DNA of 64,000 nucleotides from an uncultured Phycicoccus sp. Lineage in GTDB: Bacteria; Actinomycetota; Actinomycetes; Actinomycetales; Dermatophilaceae. Position 1 is the first letter of the stretch. Each line of letters starts with the position of its first letter. Location: the NCBI RefSeq assembly GCF_947495705.1, contig NZ_CANLZR010000007.1, positions 62,001 through 126,000 of the forward strand, in the 5' to 3' direction. Positions 52,242-59,777 of the stretch are shown piece by piece. The notes under the pieces were generated by a model. The model had not been told where the DNA came from. It ran no database searches and saw only the letters and a program-made list of their open reading frames with translations. The position numbers were made by a program, and so were the translations under genes.

Positions 52242-52955
52242 GTGACCACCACCCAGCCGCCCGAGGCACGACTCCTCGTCGTCGAGGACGAGCCGAACAT
52301 CCGCGAGCTTCTCGCGACGTCCCTGCGCTACGCCGGCTTCGACGTCGCCACGGCCGCGAGCGGGTCCGAGGCCATCAAGGTCGCCGGGGACCACGACCCC
52401 GACCTGTGCGTCCTGGACGTCATGCTCCCCGACATGGACGGGTTCACCGTCACCCGCAAGCTGCGTGACCAGGGCCGTCAGCTGCCCATCGTCTTCGTCA
52501 CGGCCCGGGACTCCGTCGACGACAAGATCAAGGGCCTCACCGTCGGCGGCGACGACTACGTGACCAAGCCGTTCAGCCTCGAGGAGGTCGTCGCCCGCAT
52601 CCGCGCCGTCCTCCGGCGCACCCGCGGCGACGCCGACGAGGACCGTCAGGTCCTGACCTTCGAGGACCTCGAGCTCGACGAGGACTCCCACGAGGTGCGT
52701 CGCGCCGGGCGCGTCATCGAGACGAGCCCCACCGAGTTCAAGCTGCTGCGCTACCTCATGCTCAACCCGAACCGGGTGCTGTCCAAGGCGCAGATCCTCG
52801 ACCACGTCTGGGACTACGACTTCCGCGGCGAGTCCGGCATCGTCGAGTCCTACATCTCCTACCTCCGTCGCAAGATCGACGCCGACGGGGCGGCACCGCT
52901 CATCCACACCAAGCGCGGCGTCGGCTACGTCCTGCGGCTGCCCCCGCAGGTCTGA
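52242..52955 (+). CDS. OmpR-family response regulator (MprA-like)
   Basis: 237 residues. Receiver about 8-122 with acidic pocket VVEDEPN, phospho-acceptor Asp in CVLDVMLPDMDG, Thr in VFVTAR and Lys in YVTKPFS. OmpR winged helix about 138-232 (LELDEDSHEVRRAGRVIETSPTEFKLLRYLM...VVESYISYLRRKID-type recognition and wing, GVGYVLR). GTG 52242 has GGGAG close upstream. TGATG overlap with the kinase. Order regulator-kinase-HtrA protease mirrors mycobacterial mprA-mprB-pepD, an envelope-stress system. Confidence 0.95.
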   Translation: MTTTQPPEARLLVVEDEPNIRELLATSLRYAGFDVATAASGSEAIKVAGDHDPDLCVLDVMLPDMDGFTVTRKLRDQGRQLPIVFVTARDSVDDKIKGLTVGGDDYVTKPFSLEEVVARIRAVLRRTRGDADEDRQVLTFEDLELDEDSHEVRRAGRVIETSPTEFKLLRYLMLNPNRVLSKAQILDHVWDYDFRGESGIVESYISYLRRKIDADGAAPLIHTKRGVGYVLRLPPQV

Positions 52956-54484
52956 TGCCTGCCGAGACCCAGCCGCACCCGGTCCCGCCGGTCGAGGCCG
53001 ACGACACCGTCGTCGCCCGCGCCACCACCCCCCGACCCTGGGGTCCCGGCGTCCGCCGGCGCCTCGACCTGGTGGTCCGTCGGCTCGAGGCGGTGCCGCT
53101 GCGGACCCGGCTGCTCCTCATCGTCGGGCTGCTCGTCGGGGCGGCCCTGCTGTCGACGAGCCTCATCACGGCCTACCTCCTCAAGAGCGACCTCGACACC
53201 CGCGTCGACGCCGAGCTGCGCAGCGTCCTGTCGCCGGTCGCCACCCAGGCCCTGGCCGACCTGCGGACCCAGGACGACGACCCGCTGCCGTCGTCCTACG
53301 CGTTCGTCCTCCAGACGCCGTCGGGCCAGATCACCCGTCTCCCCACCGGCCAGGAGACGAGCCCGCAGTGGCCGACGCTGACCCAGGACGACCCGCGCGT
53401 CCAGCAGCAGACCGCCTTCACCGTCGGCTCGGACGGCAGCCGGATGCGCTGGCGGTTCGTGGCGGCCCCGGTGGCCGGCAGCGACGCGACGGTCGCCGTG
53501 GGGGTGCCGCTCGAGACGGTCTCGCACACCGTGACCCGCCTGCTCGTCTCGACCGCGCTGCTCGGCACGCTCGCGCTCGTGCTCTCCCTGGTCCTCGGCC
53601 ACTTCGCGGTGCGACGGGCGTTCCGGCCGCTGCGGCGCATCGAGGACACCGCCGCCACGATCGCCGCCGGTGACCTCAGCCAGCGCGTGCCGGTGCGCCA
53701 GGCCGACGACGAGGTCACCTCCCTCTCCCGGAGCCTCAACGCCATGCTCGCCCGCATCGAGTCCTCGTTCGCCGTCCGGGAGGCGAGCGAGGAGCGGATG
53801 CGCCAGTTCGTCGCGGATGCGTCCCACGAGCTGCGGACGCCGCTCGCGACGGTCCGCGGCTACGCGGAGCTGTACCGCCAGGGTGCGGTGCGCGACCCCG
53901 ACGGGGTCGGCAACGCCATGGAGCGCATCGAGGCCGAGTCCGGGCGGATGAGCACCCTCGTCGAGGACCTCCTCGTGCTCGCCCGCCTCGACGAGGAGCC
54001 CGAGCAGCGCCTGACCGACGTCGACCTCACCGTCCTGGCGGCGGACGCCGTCGCCGACGCCCGGGTCCGGGCCCCGGAACGCCGGATCTCGCTGCTCGGG
54101 CTGCACGGCACCCTGGAGCCGACGGTCGTGCGGGGCTCGGAGCCCAAGCTCCGCCAGGTCATGACCAACCTCGTCGCCAACGCCCTCCGGCACACCCCGG
54201 AGGGCACCCCCGTCGAGGTCGCCGTCGGCACCGAGGACGGGGTGGCCGCCGTCGAGGTGCGCGACCACGGCGCCGGGGTCCCCCCGGAGATCGCGACCAA
54301 GGTGTTCGAGCGCTTCTTCCGGGCCGACCCGTCCCGGGGTCGCGGCAGCGGCGGCAGCGGGCTGGGCCTCGCGATCGTCGCCGCCATCGTCTCGGCCCAC
54401 CGTGGCCGGGTCGGGGTCGCCCGGACCCCCGGCGGCGGGGCGACCTTCGTCGTGCGCTTCGCACAGCGGACTCCCAGCGGCTGA
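52955..54484 (+). CDS. Sensor histidine kinase with HAMP domain (MprB-like)
   Basis: 509 residues. TM1 about 48-74, an outer sensor domain of about 120 residues, TM2 about 193-216, HAMP 217-270, HisKA with the phospho-His in ADASHELRTPLATVRGYAEL (near residue 291), then HATPase with N box QVMTNLVANALRHTPEG, G1 VRDHGAGVP and G2 GSGLGLAIV. All catalytic motifs intact. Start ATG 52955 shares a base with the regulator stop (TGATG). Its outside signal is probably misfolded envelope protein, by analogy with MprB. Confidence 0.95.
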   Translation: MPAETQPHPVPPVEADDTVVARATTPRPWGPGVRRRLDLVVRRLEAVPLRTRLLLIVGLLVGAALLSTSLITAYLLKSDLDTRVDAELRSVLSPVATQALADLRTQDDDPLPSSYAFVLQTPSGQITRLPTGQETSPQWPTLTQDDPRVQQQTAFTVGSDGSRMRWRFVAAPVAGSDATVAVGVPLETVSHTVTRLLVSTALLGTLALVLSLVLGHFAVRRAFRPLRRIEDTAATIAAGDLSQRVPVRQADDEVTSLSRSLNAMLARIESSFAVREASEERMRQFVADASHELRTPLATVRGYAELYRQGAVRDPDGVGNAMERIEAESGRMSTLVEDLLVLARLDEEPEQRLTDVDLTVLAADAVADARVRAPERRISLLGLHGTLEPTVVRGSEPKLRQVMTNLVANALRHTPEGTPVEVAVGTEDGVAAVEVRDHGAGVPPEIATKVFERFFRADPSRGRGSGGSGLGLAIVAAIVSAHRGRVGVARTPGGGATFVVRFAQRTPSG

Positions 54485-54554
54485 CCAGCCGGCACCCACC
54501 TCGGGGACGTTGACTGGAGCGGACGTCGACCCCCCGAAGGAGCACCGAGACACG

Positions 54555-55946
54555 ATGCACGAGCAGCAGCCCACGCCCACCGGCGAGAACTCCCCGGGGA
54601 CCACGCCCCAGTGGTACACCCCGCACGGTGGCACGGCCACCACGGAGCGCCCGACGGCCCCGGGGTCGCCGGCCGCTCCCCCGCACGACCATCCGTCCAC
54701 CCCAGGCGCCCCGACGCCGCCCACGGCCCCTCCCCCTGTCTCGGGGCCGTTCGGGCCGTCGGGGCCGTCCGGACCGCAGGGGTCGCCCCCGAGCGGGTCC
54801 GGGCGGCGCCGCACGGCGGAGATCACCGCCGTCGCGGTGCTCGCCGCCGTCCTGTCCTCCGGCGGCACCCTCGCCGCGACCCGGCTGTGGGACGACGCGC
54901 AGACCCCCTCCGCTGCGCAGAGCTCGTCCACCCAGCTGGGCCGCGGCACGGACCAGGCGCCGGTGCAGCAGGCCGATGCGGCGAACCCCGACTGGGCGGC
55001 CACGGCCGCTGCGGTCTCGCCGAGCGTCGTCGCGATCAGCGCGGAGTCCCCTCAGGGCGCCGGGCAGGGCTCCGGCGTCATCATCGACGACCAGGGCCAC
55101 GTCGTGACGAACAACCACGTCGTCGCCGGCGCCCAGAAGCTCACCGTCACCCTGAACGACGGCCGCGCCTACCCGGCCGAGATCCGCGGCACCGACCCGT
55201 CGACGGACCTGGCCGTCATCACGATCACCGACGGCCCGAGCGACCTCACCCCGGTCGCCTTCGGTGACTCCGACGCCCTCGAGGTCGGCGACCCGGTCAT
55301 GGCCGTCGGCAACCCGCTGGGGCTGGCCGGGACGGTGACGACGGGCATCGTCAGCGCCCTCAACCGTCCCGTGACGACGGAGGCGGAGCAGCCGGGTCCG
55401 CGCAACTCCAGCACCCAGCAGGCCGAGCCGGTCGTGACGAACGCGATCCAGACCTCGGCCGCGATCAACCCGGGCAACAGCGGCGGGGCGCTCGTCAACG
55501 CGTCCGGCCAGCTGGTGGGAATCAACTCGTCCATCGCCTCGCTCGGGACCGCGAGCGGCGGGCAGGCCGGAAGCATCGGCATCGGTTTCGCCATCCCGGT
55601 CACGGAGGTGCGGTCCATCGCGACCCAGCTCATCGAGACGGGGACCGCCGTCCACGCCTACCTCGGGGTCGTGCCACAGACGGGGACCGCGTCCGACGGG
55701 TCCGCCACGCGCGCCGGCGCCGAGATCCGGTCCGTGGAGCAGGACACGCCCGCCGCGGCCGCGGGGCTCGAGCCGGGCGATGTCGTCATCGCGGTCAACG
55801 GCGAGCCGGTCGACTCCGCGGAGTCGCTCGTCGGGGTCGTCCGGGAGCAGACCGTGGGCTCCACCGTCACGCTCACGGTGCTCCGCGACGGGACGCGCCT
55901 GGAGCTCAGCGCGACGCTGACCGAGCGGAGCAGCACCACCGGCTGA
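54555..55946 (+). CDS. Membrane-anchored S1C (HtrA/DegP-like) serine protease with PDZ domain
   Basis: 463 residues. Pro-rich cytoplasmic N-terminus (about 1-85), one transmembrane helix (about 88-110, AEITAVAVLAAVLSSGGTLAA), trypsin-like domain about 140-345, PDZ about 355-450. Triad: His in VTNNHVVAGA (about 188), Asp in STDLAVITI (about 217), Ser in INPGNSGGALVN (about 308). Quality-control protease of the cell envelope, matching PepD. ATG 54555 is taken as the Met after the ribosome region AAGGAG; the ORF-track start is shadow. A 12-13-bp hairpin follows. Confidence 0.95.
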   Translation: MHEQQPTPTGENSPGTTPQWYTPHGGTATTERPTAPGSPAAPPHDHPSTPGAPTPPTAPPPVSGPFGPSGPSGPQGSPPSGSGRRRTAEITAVAVLAAVLSSGGTLAATRLWDDAQTPSAAQSSSTQLGRGTDQAPVQQADAANPDWAATAAAVSPSVVAISAESPQGAGQGSGVIIDDQGHVVTNNHVVAGAQKLTVTLNDGRAYPAEIRGTDPSTDLAVITITDGPSDLTPVAFGDSDALEVGDPVMAVGNPLGLAGTVTTGIVSALNRPVTTEAEQPGPRNSSTQQAEPVVTNAIQTSAAINPGNSGGALVNASGQLVGINSSIASLGTASGGQAGSIGIGFAIPVTEVRSIATQLIETGTAVHAYLGVVPQTGTASDGSATRAGAEIRSVEQDTPAAAAGLEPGDVVIAVNGEPVDSAESLVGVVREQTVGSTVTLTVLRDGTRLELSATLTERSSTTG

Positions 55947-55961
55947 GCCCACCCACGGGCC

Positions 55962-56013
55962 CGCACGGGGCACCCGACACGCGGTGAGTACGCGTGCTCA
56001 GGTGCCCCGTGCG
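55962..56013 (+). terminator. Hairpin terminator after the protease gene
   Basis: CGCACGGGGCACC and GGTGCCCCGTGCG form a perfect 13-bp stem around a 26-nt loop, 15 nt after the stop. Confidence 0.7.
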
Positions 56014-56034
56014 TCGTCCTGGGACCCTGGGGCC

Positions 56035-57897
56035 ATGACCCACCGGGATGACGTGCTGCGGCTCGAGCAGGAGTTCGCCGACGCGATGCAGCGGATGTAC
56101 ACGGTCGGCAACGGCCTCGCCCGCCTGCGCGCTGACCTCGAGCAGCAGGATGCGCGTCGGCAGGCGGCGCCCGCTGCACCGCTCCCCCCGATGACAGCCA
56201 CCCCGCCCCCGGTGTCCCAGGCCGGCGCGGCTGCACCCGCCGGCGCGCCCGCCGCGGCCGGGCCCTCCGTCCCACCCGGTCCCGGCGTCCCGCCGCCACT
56301 GCCCCCGACGGCCGTGCTCCCGGCCCCCGAGCCCTGGTACCGGCGCGAGGGAGCCGTGACGCGGGTCCTGGCCATCGCCGGCGCCGTCGTCACGCTGGTC
56401 GGCGTCGCGTTGCTCCTCGTCCTGGCCGCCCGGCAGGGCTGGTTCGGGCCGGAAGCCCGGGTCGCAGCCGGTGCCGCCCTCGCCGTCGTCCTGGCTGGGC
56501 TCGGGGTGCGTGGGGGGACCCGCGACCGGGCCGACGGCCGGCCCGGCGGTACCTCCTCGGTCGCCCTCGTCGCGACCGGCGCCGCCGCCGCCTACCTCGA
56601 CGTCGTCGCTGTCACGGCCCTCTACGGATGGGTGCCGTCCGGGGTCGGCCTGGCCCTCTGCGTCGCGGTCGCGGTCGCCGGCCTCGGGCTGGCGCGCCGG
56701 TGGTCCAGCGAGCTGCTCGCCGTCCTCATGGTGGCCGGAGCGGCCGTCCTCTCGCCGGTCGTCGCCGACGGACCCGGATGGCTCGTCTCGGCCGTCCTCG
56801 CCGTGCTCGCCGTCGTCGGCTGGTGGGCGGCCGGTGACCGCCCCGCGCCCCGGCTCACGATCGTGCGGACGACCCCGGTGGCGCTGTCGCTGCTCGTGGG
56901 CGCCTTCGTCGTCGACGGTCGCAACGGACTGCTGGCCCTGCTCGCCGTCGGTGGCGTCACCCTCCTGGCTGTCCTCGTCACGTCCACGCTCACCGTGCGC
57001 CGGCACCGACGGGACGTCACGTCGTCGGTCGCGGTGCTCGTCGTCGCGGTCGGCCTCCTCGCCGTGAACGCCGCGCAGGCCGACCCCGTCCGGACCTCGG
57101 CCCACGCCGCCGTCGCGGCGGCGCTGCTGCTCGCGGCATCGGCCGGCGGCCGGGCGCCGCTGGGCCCGCTGCCGGTGCACCTCGTCTCGACGGTCGCGTC
57201 GGTCGGGGCGTTCTCGGCGGTCCTGGCCGTCCTGGCCGGGGCGCCCAGCGGCTTCGTCGGCACCGGGCTGCTCCTCCTCGCCCTCGGCCACGTCGCCGTG
57301 GCCGGCGCCACGCGCTCGCGCATCTCGCTCGCCATCGGCAGCGCGGTCGCGGCGGTCGCACTGCTCGGCTGGCTCGACCACCCGGCGGCCATGCTGTCCG
57401 CCGATCTCGCCACGGCCCACGACCTGCCCGTCGCCTTCGTCGACAGTGGCCTCGCGGCGGCCCTCCTGGCGGTCCTGACCTGGGCGGTGGCCAACGTGCG
57501 CCGGGTGCCTGCCGCGCTCCGCCGGGCGACCCGCGTCGGCGCGGTGGCGCTGGGGCTGGTGGCCGGGGCGACGATGCTCGTCAGTGTCGGCACCCTGACC
57601 GGCGACCGCCTCGGCGACGTGGCCGTCGGCTTCACGGCCGGGCACGCCCTGGCCACCGTCGCCTGGATGGTCACCGCAGCCGTCCTGCTCCTGCACTCGC
57701 TCGAGCACCGGTCCGACCTGGCCCTGCGCGGCGGGCTGCTCCTCGTCGCCGTCGCGGTCGCCAAGCTGTTCCTCTTCGACCTCTCCGCCCTGGACGGCAT
57801 CGTCCGGTCGATCGCGTTCATCGCGACCGGGCTGCTGTTGCTCGCGACGGGGAGCCGGTACGCCAAGGCCTGGGAGCGGACCCGCCGGAACCCCTGA
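56035..57897 (+). CDS. DUF2339 multi-pass membrane protein
   Basis: 620 residues. N-terminal coiled-coil-like helix (THRDDVLRLEQEFADAMQRMYTVGNGLARLRADLEQQ), a Pro/Ala linker (about 45-105), then about 16 hydrophobic helices to the C-terminus. The block RYQREGAVTRVLAIAGAVVTLVG-type start (here YRREGAVTRVLAIAGA) and KLFLFDLSALDGIVRSIAFIATGLLLL at the end are DUF2339 signatures. Function unknown. ATG 56035 opens the coiled coil. Confidence 0.87.
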   Translation: MTHRDDVLRLEQEFADAMQRMYTVGNGLARLRADLEQQDARRQAAPAAPLPPMTATPPPVSQAGAAAPAGAPAAAGPSVPPGPGVPPPLPPTAVLPAPEPWYRREGAVTRVLAIAGAVVTLVGVALLLVLAARQGWFGPEARVAAGAALAVVLAGLGVRGGTRDRADGRPGGTSSVALVATGAAAAYLDVVAVTALYGWVPSGVGLALCVAVAVAGLGLARRWSSELLAVLMVAGAAVLSPVVADGPGWLVSAVLAVLAVVGWWAAGDRPAPRLTIVRTTPVALSLLVGAFVVDGRNGLLALLAVGGVTLLAVLVTSTLTVRRHRRDVTSSVAVLVVAVGLLAVNAAQADPVRTSAHAAVAAALLLAASAGGRAPLGPLPVHLVSTVASVGAFSAVLAVLAGAPSGFVGTGLLLLALGHVAVAGATRSRISLAIGSAVAAVALLGWLDHPAAMLSADLATAHDLPVAFVDSGLAAALLAVLTWAVANVRRVPAALRRATRVGAVALGLVAGATMLVSVGTLTGDRLGDVAVGFTAGHALATVAWMVTAAVLLLHSLEHRSDLALRGGLLLVAVAVAKLFLFDLSALDGIVRSIAFIATGLLLLATGSRYAKAWERTRRNP

Positions 57898-57928
57898 CGC
57901 GAGGGTCGGACTCTGCCAGAGTGTCCGG

Positions 57929-58588
57929 GTGCAGGCGCTGCAGGGACGTTGGGTGACGGACGCCCGGAAGGCCGTCCCCGGCGCTGACGGGCAGCTGCTG
58001 GCCGATGTGGGCCGTGACCTGCTGGCCCGCTGGGGCGAGCCGCACCGCGGCTACCACGGCACCTCGCACCTCGCCGAGGTCCTCGCGGCCGTCGACACCC
58101 TGTGCCGCGCCGGCAAGGTCGGGCGGCGGGACCGGTCCGTCGCCGTGCTCGGGGCCTGGTTCCACGACGCCGTCTACGACATCGGCGACGTCGAGGGCGG
58201 CGGCAACGAGCGGCGCAGCGCCGCCCTCGCCTCGCGGACCCTGGCCGAGCTGGGGGCGGACCCCGACCTCGTGGACGACGTCGTGACCGCGGTGCTCGAC
58301 ACCGCCGACCACGACCTCGGCGGAGGGGGCAGCCCGAGCCGGGAGGTCCTGCACGACGCCGACCTGTGGGTGCTGGCGGCACCCACGCCGCGCTTCGACG
58401 AGTACTGCCGGGAGGTGCGTCGCGAGTACGCGGCCGTGCCGGCCGCTGCCTACTCGGCTGCCCGGGCCGCCGTCCTGCGCCCCTTCCTGCTCCGGGACCA
58501 CGTCTACCGGACCGAGCACGCCCGGCGCGCCTGGGAACCGACGGCACGCGAGAACCTCGCCCGCGAGCTCACCAGGCTCGCGGCCTGA
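57929..58588 (+). CDS. HD-superfamily metal-dependent phosphohydrolase-like protein
   Basis: 219 residues, all helical. Metal ligands: YHGTSHLAEV, the HD pair in GAWFHDAVYD, DTADHDL and VLHDADLWVL. Family of predicted HD hydrolases often acting on nucleotides; substrate unknown. GTG 57929 preceded by CAGAGT and 6 nt, weakly leaderless-like. Its end overlaps the convergent NUDIX gene by 20 nt. Confidence 0.88.
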   Translation: MQALQGRWVTDARKAVPGADGQLLADVGRDLLARWGEPHRGYHGTSHLAEVLAAVDTLCRAGKVGRRDRSVAVLGAWFHDAVYDIGDVEGGGNERRSAALASRTLAELGADPDLVDDVVTAVLDTADHDLGGGGSPSREVLHDADLWVLAAPTPRFDEYCREVRREYAAVPAAAYSAARAAVLRPFLLRDHVYRTEHARRAWEPTARENLARELTRLAA

Positions 58589-59345
58589 GCACCGCCTCGA
58601 GGATGGGCCAGTAGAAGTCGCGGGAGCACAGCCCCTCGAGCTCGGGCCAGGTGACCCAGCGGCAGACGTCGACGTCGTCGAGGGTCCGGCGCAGCCGCGG
58701 ACGGACCGCGGGCAGGTCGGCCCGGTAGAGCTGCATGAGGTCCTGACCCTCCCGCCACAGGCCCCCGGCGGACCGGCGGTGGAAGCGCTCGTATCCCACA
58801 GGGGCCAGCGCGGAGTCGTGCAGGACGAGCCCGCTCTCCTCGTGGAGCTCGCGGAGGGCGTTCTGGCGCACCGACTCCCCCGGCTCCCGCCAGCCCCCTG
58901 GCGGGCCCCACTGGTCGCGCCGGACGGAGTGGACGACGAGGTGGTCACCGGCGGCGTCGCGGACGAACACCATCGCCGCGAAGACCCGGGCCGGGGCTGC
59001 CTCCCGCGCCGACCGGATGAGGTCGACGTCGGCCGTGGTCCCGTCCGGGAACCGGACCTCGCGCACCCGGGCGACCCCCGTGTCGCCCCGGCGCTTCTGC
59101 ATCCGCAGCCCGCTGGCGACGAGCGCCCGGAGCAGGTCGCGCGGAGGTGTGGGCCGGGCACCCGCTGCGACGACGGCCGCGTACCGCTCCTCGGGGATGT
59201 CGTAGTGGTCCCCCTCGAAGCCGCGGGCCGGGATGCCGCACCCGCGGGCGAAGGCGTGCAGCTCTTCGAGGCTCGTGTCGCTGACGAGGTGCGACCACCG
59301 TCGTCCGTGGGCCTCGAACCTCGGGGGGTCGATGAGGATGGCCAC
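58569..59345 (-). CDS. DUF4031-NUDIX hydrolase fusion
   Basis: 258 residues. First about 85 residues match DUF4031 (VAILIDPPRFEAHGRRWSHLVSDTSLEELHAFARGCGIPARGFEGDHYDIPEERY). A linker leads to a NUDIX domain with the full box GGWREPGESVRQNALRELHEESGL (near residues 155-178), so pyrophosphohydrolase activity is expected. DUF4031 is usually separate; the fusion may aim the NUDIX domain at a particular substrate. GTG 59345 is chosen as the first codon of DUF4031. Convergent overlap of 20 nt with the HD gene. Confidence 0.85.
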   Translation of the reverse strand: MAILIDPPRFEAHGRRWSHLVSDTSLEELHAFARGCGIPARGFEGDHYDIPEERYAAVVAAGARPTPPRDLLRALVASGLRMQKRRGDTGVARVREVRFPDGTTADVDLIRSAREAAPARVFAAMVFVRDAAGDHLVVHSVRRDQWGPPGGWREPGESVRQNALRELHEESGLVLHDSALAPVGYERFHRRSAGGLWREGQDLMQLYRADLPAVRPRLRRTLDDVDVCRWVTWPELEGLCSRDFYWPILEAVLRPRAW

Positions 59346-59468
59346 GGCCCGATCGTAGGCGGGCGGGCCGCACCCTGTGGAAAACCCCGCGGCCGGTGGA
59401 CCGCCCTTTCCTAGGGTCGGGGGACCGGGGTCGGCCACCAGGGCCGGCCGCCACCGAAGGGGGAACCC

Positions 59469-59759
59469 ATGGCCGCCCAGTTCCAGGTCGACACCGACCG
59501 CATCGCCGCCGCGAGCGCCGACGTCGCGCGCATCTCCGCCGAGATCGAGGGCCAGGTGGCCGTCATGCTCGCCCGGCTCACCGGACTCCAGGACGCCTGG
59601 ACCGGCACGGCGTCGGCGCAGTTCCAGGGCGTGGTGACGCAGTGGCGCGGCACCCAGCACCAGGTGCGCGAGTCGCTCGACGCCATCGGCCGGGTGCTCG
59701 GCGCCGCCGGCGCCCAGTACGCCGAGACCGAGGCGCAGGCGGTGCGCATGTTCACGTGA
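59469..59759 (+). CDS. WXG100 family (ESAT-6-like) protein
   Basis: 96 residues, two helices around the turn DAWTGTASAQF (WxG), framed by IAAASADVARISAEIEGQVAVMLARL and ESLDAIGRVLGAAGAQYAETEAQAVRMFT. Typical type VII secretion substrate or dimer partner. GAAGGGGGAACCC precedes the ATG, a strong ribosome site. No esx, ecc or second WXG100 gene lies in the window, so it is isolated here. Confidence 0.93.
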   Translation: MAAQFQVDTDRIAAASADVARISAEIEGQVAVMLARLTGLQDAWTGTASAQFQGVVTQWRGTQHQVRESLDAIGRVLGAAGAQYAETEAQAVRMFT

Positions 59760-59777
59760 CGAGGACGGCCGCTGCCG

